64,000 bases of DNA from Hevea brasiliensis. Taxonomy: Eukaryota > Streptophyta > Magnoliopsida > Malpighiales > Euphorbiaceae. The stretch is from assembly GCF_030052815.1 (NCBI RefSeq), contig NC_079493.1, forward strand, positions 118,755,132-118,819,131. Reading direction: 5' to 3'. Shown here piece by piece: positions 34,156 through 46,032 of this stretch (position 1 is the first letter of the stretch; every line of letters begins with the position of its first letter). The translations under genes were made by a program, and so were the position numbers. A model generated the notes under the pieces. The model ran no database searches and was not told the origin of the DNA. It saw nothing but the letters and a program-made list of their open reading frames with translations.

Positions 34156-35061
34156 AAAAATTAAAGATGGATCTGAATTTCATTGGAAAGAATAAAGAAA
34201 AGAAAAGAAAACAATCAAGAAGCAAAATTATCCACGCATTGTTTGCCCTTGTTTTTGTTATCTTATGCAGAGTAGGTTTTCTGCTTGGATATTTTACTGA
34301 ATATTTTTATTGTTTATATTCAGTAATTGCCGAGGACAATTTGGAAAAGAAATCGAGAGCTTTTGAAATGACGACCACGTACTTGATCAAAATTATCGCT
34401 ATGAGACGAGACCCAAAAAGGATTGAAACAGATTGATAGGTAGAAACAAAGCACAACAATGGCAAAATAAGGAAAAATTAAAATAGTTAAGAATTTATAA
34501 TTGAAGAACTCTAAAGTTCCTGGTACATAAGAACTGTTTTTTCACACTATTTTTAGTTTATAGTTTGAAATGATTTTATATTGTATGGTGTAATTACTCT
34601 ATATATTTAAAAAAATTATTCCTAAAAAATATTAGTTTAGGATTGTAAAAGCTTTTCAAACCATTAAATTAGTGGTTTGTCATAATTTTAAATTTTTATT
34701 TTTTTTATTTTATCTCTGCATAATATATAAATTTTTAATTATATGGTTTTAATATTATATATTTATAAGACATATTTAGTAATTAATTAAAAAATATAAA
34801 ATATATCTTTAATTATTATAATAATATTACTTATAAATTAATAGTTTATTTAAATAAATATTTTTAAATCATTTATATATTTAAAAATAATAATAAAATA
34901 TTTTAATAATTTTTATATTTATTTTATCATACCATACTATCTTATTAAATCATTCTATACTATATCATCTTTCAAACATATTAATAATAAAATAACAATA
35001 CCATGCATTAATAAATCATGTTACACTTAATCTAAATAGTAGGTTGAGAAATAAAAAAAAA
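33876..35061. other. intergenic with (AT)n microsatellite at 34094-34152
   Basis: AT-rich DNA. A 123-codon frame (34065-34436) runs through the AT microsatellite and then reads a lysine-rich and hydrophobic stretch; nothing supports it as a gene. The final bases (35062-35280) match the 3' flanks of the UGT genes. Confidence 0.4.
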
Positions 35062-35491
35062 AATAATGGAGTAAACTTTTATTAAGAAGAGAACTAGATA
35101 AGTACATATTTCAGAAAACACAAGATCAGCAGAAACCAAACAACAATAGCAACAGAACTAGGCACATTAAGCCAACCCTAAACGCATAGTCTACCCCAAC
35201 CTTGCCCAACATCTAAACACACACACACACACACAATTATGGTGTGTACATCTGTAAATAATATGGTTGAGTTCATGCCTTCAAGCAATTCGGTGATTTA
35301 GCATAAACTCAACAAAATGGTCTACGTATCGATCATGAACATCTTTATTTGCAAATTAATTTCTTCATCTTCTATGCTCTGTCCTTAGGGGCTTTTCCTT
35401 CCTCTTCAACCATAACCAACCTCAGTGACTTGACTACCAATTCCCTCCTAAAAGACCCATCTTCCTCATCTCTTGTTATCTCTATACCCAC

Positions 35492-35663
35492 CATGGAATG
35501 AAATAACAGTCATTATATTACGTAATGGCCGTTATTTACAGGAATTTTCAACTACTGTTACTGATAAAATCGTTATTTAACAGTGAAAAAAAATTAGGGG
35601 TGTAACGGCCACTACAGCTATTACGTAACGAGTAACGGTCATTATTGGTCGTTACAGGCAGGG

Positions 35664-35734
<71 letters not shown>

Positions 35735-35869
35735 CACTTCATGAACTTTACAAAATTTTCAAAATAATTTACGTAGCACCAGGCCGTTACAGTTACGTTA
35801 TGGCCGTTATGGGCCCATTTTCATTACCTGAGACCGCGATTGCAACTGCGAGTGCTATTTAAAACCATG
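35492..35869. mobile_element. hAT-like MITE inserted in the UGT pseudogene
   Basis: ATACCCAC at 35484-35491 is repeated at 35870-35877, an 8-bp target duplication, as made by hAT transposons. The insert starts CATGGAATGAAATA and ends TATTTAAAACCATG, imperfect inverted ends. Comparison with the intact UGTs shows exactly this block as extra. Internal GTAACGGCC-like words occur in both orientations, and an (AT)n microsatellite fills 35667-35732. No coding capacity. Confidence 0.8.
35667..35732. repeat. (AT)n microsatellite
   Basis: About 33 AT units inside the MITE. Confidence 0.95.
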
Positions 35870-36433
35870 ATACCCACTATCTTCTCTCCAAAAAATCTTG
35901 CAGTTAACCCTTAGTCTATAGCGATTGGGAACATAATCAAAGGAAGTTCAAAGTAAAGTGCCTCTATAATTGAAGCATAACCACAGTGAGTCAAAAAGTG
36001 TCCCACCGATTCATGACCCATAATTTTGAGTTGAGTTACCCAACTCGTCCACACCATTCCACGTCCGTTCACTCGCTCCTCAAACCCATCTGGTAACTTG
36101 ACCGAGTTATCTCGCTTTCTTAAAGCCCAAAAGAATGGCAATGCTGATAACTCCAACCCAAGTGCCAATTCGTGTAATTCAGGTTGACTCAGTTCCGACT
36201 CGCATCGAAATGCAATGTAAACCACAAAACCTTTATTTTGATTGTCTAGCCACTCTTTGATTGCAAGCCACACATCATCTTGGTCACTGCTGCCATCAAA
36301 ATCTTCAGGCGGCAGTAAACCTATTGGAAGCAAGGGCTTGCAGTGAAGCTCCCCAACAAGCCTCGAAAAGTTACTTTCTAGCTCATTGCAGTTTCGTATA
36401 ACTATAACATCACAACCTCCCATTACTGAACCT

Positions 36434-38095
36434 TGATGTTATGCTGTGAAATAGCTTTCCGCAAGTGCACGGGTCACAGTAATATAATTTTAAAAATATG
36501 ATTCCCACAGGGAATTGTACTTAAATTGGAATTAAAGGAGTAAGCTAATTAGAGTACTAAAATTTAAAGATATTAAAAATGAAATTTAAAATTAAAATTG
36601 ATATTTGATGAATTTAAGCTAAATCAAACAATTAATTAATTAATTAATTAAACTATATTACTAAAATTTAAATTGAAATTGCTAATTATGAAATTTGGAA
36701 GGAATTAAATCTAAATTCAATAAAAATTAAAGTGATTCTAGATATAGGATTTTCAATATTGTTTGCATGTGGTTTATCCCCAATTTAGCTAAACACATGA
36801 GAATTGCAATTTCGAGGGAAATCAATTCTTAGTTCTTTGAAACCTTTTTCGCATTTCAAAGTTGGTATTTATCAAATCAAACTCTGTTTTCACAGTATTT
36901 CAAACCTGACAAAAACCCAATTAAAGCTCTAATTAATTTTGAAAGTCCCCTTAATCCTCGTAGCTTATCTTTAACACCAAGAAAACTAAGGTTATTGCAA
37001 GATTATCTATCTCAAACATTCACTTTTCAGTTCATCTGTCAAGGATTAAAACTTAACTTAATGAGGGCCCATTCATCAAGTAAGGCAACAAGCTCATAAG
37101 TAATAAATCAAAATACAGCAAATCTCATTTAAATGACTAAATCAGTTCAAAAACCATAACACAAAGCAATATTTACAAACAAATCCATATCTAGAATCTC
37201 AAAGATCTATTCACAAATCATGGTTTCAAGACAAACCCAAGTATAAAAATGAAAAAATAATAAAAATCTAAGTTAAGGGAAAGAAAAACCCAGTAAAATG
37301 ATGAAGAATCTGCTGCTGGAGTGTTGCAGAAGGCGTCCTCTGCTGCTGTCAAAAACCGATCTCACGTGCTCCTCTTCCTCTCTCTCTCTCTCTTGCAAAA
37401 TTTCCTTCTTTTTCTCCTATTTCTTGATATGCTTATCATGTCATTTTTTAGTTCTTTCTTTATAGATCATAGCATTTTCATAAGCATCAAGTCTCAATTC
37501 TTCTAACTCATTAAGTTGCAAAAATCTTTTTTGTCCAGTAGCTTGTAAATCAAAATTGATTGCTCTTATGGCCCAATAAGCTTTATGTTCTAACTCTACG
37601 GGCAAATGGCATAATTTCCCAAAAACTAATCTATAAGGTATAGTTCCTATGGGGGTTTTAAAGGCTGTTATATATGCCCAAAGAGTGTCATCTAACTTAA
37701 GGGATCAATCTTTTATAGACTTGCTGACAGTTTTCTCCAAGATTTGCTTAAGTTCTCTATTTGTGATTTTTACTTGGCCATTTGTTTGAGGGTGATATGG
37801 TGTGGTAATCCTATGCTTTACCCCATACTTTCTCATCAATTTTTCAAATTGGTGATTGCAAAAATGGCTACCACCATCACTGATTATGGCATGTGGGCCA
37901 CCAAATCTAGTCAAAACAAATTTTTTCAAAAATTTCACCACAACTTTTGCATCATTGGTAGGTGTAGCAATAGTTTCTACCCATTTAGATACATAGTCTA
38001 CCCCTACCAAGATATATTTATTCCCATTTGAGGATGGAAATGGCCCCATGAAATCAATTTCCCACACATCAAACAATTCAACTTCTAATATGGAT
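36434..38095 (-). mobile_element. Athila-like Ty3/Gypsy remnant: integrase and 3' LTR
   Basis: Minus-strand element with its 3' LTR on the left. The LTR edge is TGATGTTATGC at 36434, joined directly to UGT sequence. Just inside, CCCGTGCACTTGCGG (minus strand) is shared with the LTR at 60918-62529, so the two belong to related families. A pyrimidine-rich stretch at 37368-37396 (polypurine on the minus strand) suggests the other LTR edge is near 37364. The integrase follows at about 37421-38095. gag, protease and reverse transcriptase are absent, and sequence right of 38095 is foreign to it, so it is truncated. Confidence 0.75.
37421..38095 (-). pseudogene. integrase fragment (Athila-type)
   Basis: The open part (37705-38076) reads [17 protein letters not shown], then [15 protein letters not shown], then [18 protein letters not shown], covering the three acidic catalytic residues (D in IDF, D in ISDGG, E in NREL) of a retroviral-type integrase core. 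A stop after SKSIKD is followed, still readable, by [28 protein letters not shown] and [13 protein letters not shown] down to about 37421. The N-terminal zinc-binding part is lost at 38095. Confidence 0.85.
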
Positions 38096-39516
38096 GTAGG
38101 AGGGGGGCGTAAGGCGAAATATCATCCATTAGAATTATATAAAATGCACCAGGTAATGCCCAGGAAAGATGGTGAAGTCACAATGGTCTCACTTAAGTAC
38201 CACCTCCTTAGACAGCATTTCCTAGATATGCACTCCATACAATCATAATAGAATCAAACCACTGGTAAGTACCGTCTTCCCATAACACTACCACAATACT
38301 AAGGATTTATGCCACGAAGGCATAGATAGACAGGAGTCGCCACCCGGGTAATAACCAAGACATATTAAGTGTTTCTTCCGAGGGTCATAGATAGCAACTT
38401 ACTCCTTGCAGAGTTTCCCCAACCGTCATTACCATAGCCCAATGTCTAGGTTCAGGATAGTGGGTACGTAAGGGGAAGATGTTAGGCACCCCTTACGCCT
38501 GGTCTAACCTCGTTAATTCAAGTGCCAGTCCTCTACTAATGTTTCTAGAAGTCTTGTTTATTATTCCTTTATTAAACTTTATCCTAAGAAAATGCAATTT
38601 TAATCCTACACACGCAAGTAATTCACAAAAGGGTTGTTGTTTACACACAATTTTCATGCACAAGTAATTCCTATCTATGGGGTTGCTAATTATTTAAATG
38701 ATATTTACCAAATGACTAAAATTAATTTATTATTGAGAATTTAATTTACAAATAAATTCAATTTCAAATAACCCTATGTTTCTATTTAACCTAATTAATT
38801 AATTTTCACCAAGTTACCCTAAGGATAATTAAACTAAGTTAATTATGTACATGTGTAATTTATTCTAATCTCATATAAGGCCCAAACAATCACAACCTAA
38901 TAAAGATTTCTAACATGCAAATTTATTATACAATTATCAAGTACTAAATTAAATTTATTTTACATGCCAATATTAGTTTAATTTACAAATAAAATTAATT
39001 TTAATTTACAAAATATTTATTTAAATTAATTATATGTAAAAGTTAGTTAAATTAAAAACGAAGTTAATTTTAATTTACCAAATAAAAGTTCTATTATTAC
39101 TACAATTTCATGCCAATGGTTATTCGACAAGTCTAGAGCTACTTACCTGTTGGTAAATGCAGTTGCCATTGGGGCAAGCGACCCTTAAAAAAGGGCATTC
39201 TCTTCTAGTATGGTAATGATATCCCTGGCTTACTCCTGTTTAGTTCCATATAAGCTCCACGCAAATGCGTACTTACCTCAGGGCTACTTACCAATTTTAT
39301 TTGTAATAAAAAATAAAGAAACTAAAGAAAATAAAAAAATAAAGAAAATATTAATGACAATTTACATTGAATTCTAACTCTAATCTCCTAAAGGGTTAAG
39401 ATTCCTAATTAGTTATAATTACCTAATGGTCTAAGTTTTCTAACATAATTAAAACACTTCATAACACTTTTTGAATTAAGACAACACAAAAAAATAGATC
39501 AAATATCAATTAAAAT
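38096..39516. mobile_element. retroelement-derived sequence with GGCACCCC module
   Basis: No coding capacity. GGAGTCGCCAC at about 38333 and GATGTTAGGCACCCC at about 38484-38498 match, in the same order and similar spacing, the module at 23396 and 23507 in the 5.8-kb unit. The rest is AT-rich and includes repeated TACTTACCT words (39140-39300). Likely a Gypsy LTR piece; ends not found. Confidence 0.45.
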
Positions 39517-39722
39517 GGATTTTCATTAGGATGCAAATAGTAGTGGCTCGAAGGATCTTGCAAAGGATTCACAAAAGAATTTGCCATTAAAAAAATTCTT
39601 GGTTGAAGTGAAAAAAAAAAAACAGCTTTTCAAGAAACAAAGAAGGAAAAAAATTCTTCGTTGAAGTGAAAAAAAAAAAAAAAAAGCTTTTTAAGAAACA
39701 AAGAAGGAAGAAAGCTACCATA

Positions 39723-40037
39723 TGAGAATTTGGAAGAAAGTTTTAGAACTTTTATTGAATTCTTGAAAAGAGAAGGATTACATGCAGTTTGTATCAGATC
39801 AGGTACATATATATAAGTGAGAGAATGTCACTGCTATGCTGAGCTAGAGAACTAACTCTACAACTAATCAAAACAATTAATTAATTAACTATTCTCAACC
39901 ACATGTTGTGAATTGATTAACTACTTCAGATAACTAATTTTGCCTCCAATTTTGGCTTTAGCTTCTTCAACAGATTTGCTTTTTGCTGAGTCATCTAATT
40001 CAACTTGATAATCTAATATTTTCATTAACCATTGACA
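39723..40037 (-). mobile_element. Copia LTR, copy A
   Basis: A 315-bp LTR (minus strand TGTCAATGG...AAATTCTCA), the partner of 52514-52832. To its left only the first codons of gag survive (to about 39517). The primer-binding site seen in copy B is damaged here, with about 7 bases missing from GCTCTGATAAC. Confidence 0.75.
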
Positions 40038-41528
40038 CAAATAAAAAATAATTGATAGTGCCTTAAATTTTTTTTATATCTTTATTTTTAAATTTTTTTG
40101 TTTATAGAATATTTTAAATAGACAATTAAATTTTATATTGTTTAATTATTATTTTCACTTTTGGAATATTTTTTTTAAAAAGTATAATATCTCTACTCCA
40201 TAGTAAAATATTATTATTATTATTATTATTATTTTAATGAGTTACAGTTACAATATATCTGTTTAAAAAAAATTGTTTAAAATTCTACTTTTATATAAAA
40301 ATATAACTAAAAGATAATTTATACTTAAAAATATAAATATTTAATTAAATTTAAAAATAATTTTGTTAAAATTTAATGATAATAAAATATAAATAATCAA
40401 AATATTAGTTATAATTACATTAAATATATAATTACAATGAAATAAAATATTTAAAAGTTTAAGAAATATTAAATAAGAAATTTATAAAAAAAAATTTAAT
40501 AATTAAATATATATTAATTAAATATATTTAAATAAATATGATAACTAATAACTTTTAAAAAAATAATAAAAAATAGTACAAATAAAAAAAGATTTGAGAG
40601 AATTGAGATGAAACGAATATATTTGGTAAGAGTAGAGCGTTTGATATGTATCACATGTCTCACATGACATGTTATACATAAATAAATAAATAAAAATTAT
40701 TTAAATAAAAATTAATTTATAATTAAATATTATTTAATTAAAAAAGATAACAAAAGCATTCAAATACAATTTCTATAACAGTAAAATATTTTCTATTTAC
40801 TTAGCTATCTCAATTAAAACATCATTAGTTGATAATAATGATAATTATAATAAAAATTAATTAATCTTAGGAAATTGAAATAAAAAAATATTAAACTATT
40901 AACATAAAAAATAATACATACTAATTATAAATAAGTAAAATCTCTATATTTTATTTTTATAACTTTTTATATAGACTATACTTTTTGTCTCTTAAATATT
41001 TTAACAAAGATTTTATAATGAAAATAATAGAAAATATACAATGTAATAAAAATATTTATTAAATATATGAAATAATTTAAATTAATTAAATTATACGATA
41101 GTTGATTATAAGATCACAAAAAATAACTAAACAAATAAAAACTATTTAAATAAAAAAATTAATTTATAATTAAATATTATTTAATTGAAAAAGGATAACA
41201 AAAGCATTCAAATTTAATTTTTATAACAGTAAAATATTTTCTATCTACTTGGCTGTTTTAGTTAAATGGCTATAAGTTGGCCATAAAGATAATAATAGTA
41301 ATAAGCATTAATTAATATTAGGAAAGTGAAATAAAAAGAATATTAAATTATTAAATAAAACATAATACATATTAATCATAAATAAGTCAAATCTCTATAT
41401 TTTATTTTTATAACTTTTTATATAGATTATACTTTTTATCTCTCAAATTTTTAACAAAAATTTTATAATAAAAATAATATAAATATAACGATATAGTAAA
41501 AATATTTATTAAGGATATAAAATAATTC

Positions 41529-41568
<40 letters not shown>

Positions 41569-42748
41569 ATGCATGGTAACGTGGCAAATAATATTTTTGT
41601 ATAGATAATTTATAAAATATAATATAAATAAGTTTTAAATATTATATTTAATCATAAAATATGTTAATTTTTAAAAATTAAATTAAAAAAAAATAATGAC
41701 TTAAATCACAAATATTAAGGTAATATTGTAAATAATAATAATAATTAAAAAAGAAATAAAAAAATTAAATAATAATTACTATTTATAAAATAATATAAAT
41801 AATTTTTATTATATTACATTTAATTACAAAATGTTCTAATTCTTAAAAATTAAATTTTAAAGAAAATAATAATTTAAATAATAAATATTAAAGTAGTGTT
41901 ATAAATAATAATAATAATTAAAAAAAATAAAAAAATAAAAAATAATTAATATAAAATAAAATATTTATAAAATATAACATACAGTAAACTTTTCAAAAAA
42001 ATATCACATATCATTTTTTTTAATACCTCATTACTTTATATTTATACATATATTAAATAAATCCTTACACTTTCACTTAAAGAGTTAAATAAATTAAAAA
42101 TTAAATTTTAAACCAAATAAGTCTATATATTTTCTAATTAATACTAAATAAATGCGTACTTAATAAAATATTATTTTTTTAATAATAAATTTTTTTTATT
42201 TTTAAATAATAAATTATAAAATAATAATTTTAATATTAAACAATTTTTGTTATCATGTTTTTCAAATTTTTTAAATTTTATTTTAATCAAAATTAATAAA
42301 TAATTTTTAATATTTAAAATTAAAAAAATAATATTTTATTAAAAATAAATTTATTTGACTTTATTTAAAAGCATAAGATTTGTTTAACTCAAAAAATTTA
42401 ATTTAAATTTACTTAAATGCTCTACAAAAATCATAAACGCTTATTTATTATTATTGTTATTATTATTATCCTTCGCAATGAATAACTAATGCGCTAAATT
42501 GATTTTTATTTACTCTTACATAATTTTTTTAGGAATCTAAATGAAATTAATTTTCATCAACCTCTAATTTCTATTAATAAAATATATATGCATATTAAAT
42601 ATCAAGAAAATATTTTACTGTATTTTTTTGAATCTAAGATCAACTTAGTTATTATAAACTGTAGATTATATTTATACAAACAAACCTTTGTCATTCATAG
42701 TTTCATCAATCATAATCTAGCAGACGACAATTAGCATATACATTATCA
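40038..42748. other. AT-rich block of copy A
   Basis: No gene recognised. Contains (TTA)n at about 40209-40235 and 41528-41566. Shared with copy B apart from the listed gaps. Confidence 0.5.
40680..41520. repeat. AT-rich tandem duplication, period about 448 bp
   Basis: AACAAAAGCATTCAAAT starts at 40749 and again at 41197, with flanking similarity over about 400 bp. The same arrangement (55420 and 55849, period about 429) is in copy B, so the tandem event came before the segmental duplication. Confidence 0.75.
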
Positions 42749-42787
42749 TTTTTTTTTTTTTTTTTTTTTTTGGAAATGGAGTAAACT

Positions 42788-42793
42788 TTTATT
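42788..42793 (-). terminator. AATAAA polyadenylation signal of the UGT at 42995
   Basis: AATAAA on the minus strand about 200 bp after the UGT stop. Sixteen bases further lies a run of 23 A (T run 42749-42771 on the plus strand), placed where a poly(A) tail would start. Confidence 0.5.
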
Positions 42794-42994
42794 AAGAAGA
42801 GGCAGCAACTAAATTTCAGAAAATATAGATACAAGATCAGCAGAAACAACAATAGCAACAGAACCTTAAACAACAAACGCTAAACATAAAATCTGCCCCT
42901 GCGCTACCCCAACAAACAATCCAAACATACTTATACAATTAATGAGCCAATTAATGGTGCATACATTTGTAAATAATATGTCGAGTTACCGCCT

Positions 42995-44386
42995 TCAAGC
43001 AACTCGGTGATTTTGCATAAACTCAACAAAATGGTCTACGTATCGATCGTGCATATCTTTATCTGCAATTAATTTCTTCATTTCCTTTGCTTTGTCTCTA
43101 TAGCCTCTTCCTTCCTTTTCAACCATAATCAACCTCAGCGACTCAGCAACCGATTCCCTCCTTAAAGATCCATCTTTCTCATCTTTTGTTATCTCTATAC
43201 CCACCATCTTCTCTCCAAAAAATCTTGCAATTAGCCCTTGGTCTATAGAGATTGGCATCATAATCAAAGGAAGTTCAAAGTAAAGTGCCTCTATAATTGA
43301 AGAGTAACCACAGTGAGTCAAAAAGCCTCCCACTGATTCATGACCCATAATTTTGAGTTGAGGTACCCAACTCGTCCACACCGTTCCACGTCCCTTGACT
43401 CGCTCCTCAAACCCATCAGGTAACTTGACCGAGTTTTCTCGCTTTCTATGAGCCCAAAAGAATGGCAACCCTGATAACTCCAACCCAAGTGCCAACTCGT
43501 GTAGTTCGGGTTGACTCAGTTCCGACTCGCTTCCAAATGCTATGTAAACCACAGAACCTTTATTTTGCTTGTCTAGCCATTCTTTGATTGTAAGCCACAT
43601 ATCATCTTGGTCACTGCTGCCATCAAAATCTGCAGGCGGCAATAAACCTATTGGAACTACAGGCTTGCAGTGAAGCTCCCCAACAAGCCTGGAAAAGTTA
43701 CTTTCTAGCTCATTGCAGTTCCTTATAGCTATGACATTACAACCTCCAATTACCGAACCTAAACGAAACACATCGGAGAAACCCGAATTGTTTACCTCTA
43801 TGTGATCACCGAAAGCTCGCTTTGCCTCATGGAGCCCAAATGCGATCTTGGAAGGAAAAGGGATCCACTCAGGAGGCACAGTGAAATCCTCTGGTCGAGT
43901 CCGTGAATCCTCACGGTTAATCATGGCTGACGTTGATGATCCAAGGAAAGATAGAGTCCATGCACCGTACATACTGAAGAAGACACCGGAGATCCCAAGA
44001 TTGGCCAAAATGGGAGGTAACCAGTGCGGAGCAAAGTCGTAGATGATCCAATCTGGAGTAGAAGTTTGGAAAAACTGATGCAGAGGGCCTTGGAGGCCGT
44101 CAAAGGCAATCTTGAGGTATGGAGTTTTGTGGGAAGGTATATCAGTGGTGGCCTCTGCATTCTGTGGGAGATGTTCAACTGTGGGTAAAGGGAGGCTCAC
44201 TAAATTGATAAGAGGTGCTAGATTTGGAGGAATTTTTGGCAAACGTTGGATGTTTCTAGGTGTGGAGAGAAAGGAGATTTTATGACCCCTTTGAGCTATG
44301 AGCTTGGCCAGCTCAAAGAATGGGATCATATGACCAAATGCTAGCCACGGAAACAGAGCAACATGCAGCTTTTTAGCTTCACTCAT
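42995..44386 (-). CDS. UDP-glycosyltransferase, UGT91-like (intact copy A)
   Basis: Cytosolic enzyme that moves a sugar from a UDP-sugar to a small acceptor; UGT91-type proteins often add a sugar to a glycoside (sugar-sugar transfer), but the acceptor here is unknown. 463 aa, single exon, normal length. The ATG at 44386 is followed by [20 protein letters not shown]; catalytic His19 and the Asp partner Asp117 (YDFAP) are present. The donor-binding PSPG box is 340-383, from WVPQ to IDQ. Its usual HCGW-N-S is HCGY-S-S (358-363), an unusual change at a donor-contact site; the terminal Asp-Gln is kept. Minus-strand neighbours are UGT copies in various states. Differs at 12 residues from the copy at 57115-58506. 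No promoter element could be singled out. Confidence 0.95.
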   Translation of the reverse strand: MSEAKKLHVALFPWLAFGHMIPFFELAKLIAQRGHKISFLSTPRNIQRLPKIPPNLAPLINLVSLPLPTVEHLPQNAEATTDIPSHKTPYLKIAFDGLQGPLHQFFQTSTPDWIIYDFAPHWLPPILANLGISGVFFSMYGAWTLSFLGSSTSAMINREDSRTRPEDFTVPPEWIPFPSKIAFGLHEAKRAFGDHIEVNNSGFSDVFRLGSVIGGCNVIAIRNCNELESNFSRLVGELHCKPVVPIGLLPPADFDGSSDQDDMWLTIKEWLDKQNKGSVVYIAFGSESELSQPELHELALGLELSGLPFFWAHRKRENSVKLPDGFEERVKGRGTVWTSWVPQLKIMGHESVGGFLTHCGYSSIIEALYFELPLIMMPISIDQGLIARFFGEKMVGIEITKDEKDGSLRRESVAESLRLIMVEKEGRGYRDKAKEMKKLIADKDMHDRYVDHFVEFMQNHRVA

Positions 44387-44595
44387 GTTGAATTGCTGGG
44401 TCTTGCTGTTCCAGTGAATTCTTTTGTAGATCAGTCAAATTAAGTTTGTAAATAAATTACAGTAAATGTGGTCTCGAATCTCGATTGCATTATTATATAC
44501 AAATATATGGCATCGAATCTCGGTTGCATTATCATAAAAAAATCTTTTATGATAATTGACTAAGCGAAAAACTTTGAAGATTAAAGTAATGGTGT

Positions 44596-44945
44596 TTATT
44601 GCATCAAGTGGCTGGGTGCTGTTAGATCCTTTCCAAGCCTTATCCGGCTAATCTTCACCTCCTCCGAGTTGTCGCAATCAGTAATCCAAAATACCTCTAA
44701 AAACTTTATATTTTCTAAAAATGAAATATTTATCTGGTTAGAACCAACAAGGAACTGGAAGGGTAGAGCTTGAGTGCAGCTCTGTAGCCCGAGGGAGCTT
44801 AAAATACCTTTTGCATAACATTTTATGTTCATATTCAGCTTCTCTTAATGTTTCAAATACTTCAACTGCTCTACCAAAAATTCATTCTTTCCAGGAGGAA
44901 TATTAATTCCATTACCCCATCCCAAGAACCTAAAGTTCCTTCTTC
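44596..44945 (-). pseudogene. NLR leucine-rich-repeat scrap
   Basis: Reads MNIKCYAKGILSSLGLQ, SCTQALPFQFLVGSNQINIS and ITDCDNSEEVKISRIRLGK, matching the RPS5-like LRR pattern (LQSCTQAL..., then D-C-S-EELKI). Upstream codons to about 44945 (LERMNF, then GNGINIP region) are frame-shifted. Nearly the same scrap is at 48005-48375. It lies directly upstream of the intact UGT. Confidence 0.75.
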
Positions 44946-44959
44946 AGAATCAGGAGAGA

Positions 44960-45270
44960 AGGAAAGGTAAGCACTCCTTCACCCTGCATTCAGGTCCCCC
45001 ATTTTTGAATTTGTTGAGGCTTGAGATTTTTCATCCCTATATTTATCAAAATGATTGTGAACTTCTGAATACTTGGCAAAATTAGCTGACATTTTGTATG
45101 ATCCAATAAACAAATTATGAATTCGCCTAATCCATTCAGCTAGATTTCCATTTCTGTGCAAACGGATGAAGCTATATCTTCCACCTTTAATATTGTGGCC
45201 TTGAAGGCATACATGTCCAGAAAGTATCTAAATCCTCAAATAAAGTTCTTTAAAGATTTTCTGTTTTCCA
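44960..45270 (-). pseudogene. RRM-domain scrap
   Basis: The minus strand reads IKGGRYSFIRLHRNGNLAEW, then IRRIHNLFIGSYKMSANFAK, which fits the RNP1 and later half of an RNA-recognition motif, of the kind found at the start of some plant LINE proteins. Downstream reads a Ser/Asn-rich stretch. Same scrap at 48400-48720. Origin (LINE or host gene) is not clear. Confidence 0.4.
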
Positions 45271-45464
45271 ATCCTGAAATTTTTCAGAGTACACATACCA
45301 GTACCAAAGTCTCTCATGACAAAGAAAAGAAAACCACCAAAAATCTAAGCAACCAACAATCAAACCCAAAACTCTACGTATAATCTGCCCCCCGCCCTGC
45401 CCAACAATCCAGCCATACATAATTAATGATGCATACATTTGTAAATAATACACGGTTAAAGCCT

Positions 45465-45518
45465 TCAAGCAACTCGGTGATTTTGCATAAACTCAATAAA
45501 ATGGTCTACATATTCATC
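45465..45518 (-). pseudogene. UGT C-terminal relic (18 codons)
   Basis: [17 protein letters not shown] and a stop, the last residues of the cluster UGTs, preceded (on the plus side left of 45465) by their usual 3' flank. Similarity stops at 45518. The rest of the gene is gone. Confidence 0.85.
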
Positions 45519-45815
45519 CTTCTATTTTGGAGGTAATTAAATGTTCGTCTCGCTTTAGTTTATTACGGTAGGATCTCTCAATATTAATTTTATTTCAAAA
45601 AAATTCTTTTAATCTATAATAACATATTTTTAAATAAAAAATTATAAATTATTTCATTTGTCTCTCAACTTTAAAAATTATTTCATTTCTATTCCTCAAC
45701 TTTATTCTAGTACTATAAGATTATTTTAATTTTATTTTTAAAAAAATCCCTAAACCCCACAACAATAGATTTATAGGTAAATAAAAGAAATTATTATCTT
45801 ATGCTTCTTTTTCAA

Positions 45816-45875
<60 letters not shown>

Positions 45876-46032
45876 TTTAGGTTATTACAGGTGGTGGTGT
45901 TATTTCTGGACCAGAGAAATAGATGAGAAACGAATTATTAAATAATAAAATCACATCATGTCATATACACTTAAAATACCTATATAATAATAATAATAAT
46001 GATAATAATAATAATAAACAACGAATTATTAT
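45519..46032. other. intergenic with (TAA)n at 45818-45875
   Basis: AT-rich DNA with about 19 TAA units and a second shorter TAA-rich patch at about 45987-46017. No gene. Confidence 0.5.

Larger units (their letters stand above)
35281..36433 (-). pseudogene. truncated UGT91-like glycosyltransferase, interrupted
   Basis: The C-terminal half of a UGT related to those at 42995 and 57115. 35878-36423 reads [19 protein letters not shown] to [11 protein letters not shown] and stops at TAA where the intact genes have Gln (the last residue of the donor-binding box). The remaining C-terminus is at 35281-35491, separated by a 378-bp inserted element at 35492-35869, and has a further small frameshift. 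The N-terminal half is missing: similarity ends exactly at 36433, where an Athila-like element begins. Not functional. Confidence 0.9.
39517..44545. repeat. segmental duplication, copy A (partner 52336-58662)
   Basis: Starting in the first codons of a Copia gag, through its LTR (39723-40037), an AT-rich block and the intact UGT with flanks, copy A matches copy B in order and orientation. Differences: B has an extra block at about 53100-54951; A has about 590 bp (41830-42415) that B lacks; A lacks the rest of the gag. The UGT proteins differ at 12 of 463 residues by my count. Confidence 0.9.

Noticed and set aside
43921..44178. 85-codon alternative frame (MNIS/MNIC...) inside all three full-length UGT copies
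   Set aside because: Its conservation follows from the overlapping UGT coding sequence; same strand, shifted frame, no independent signal.
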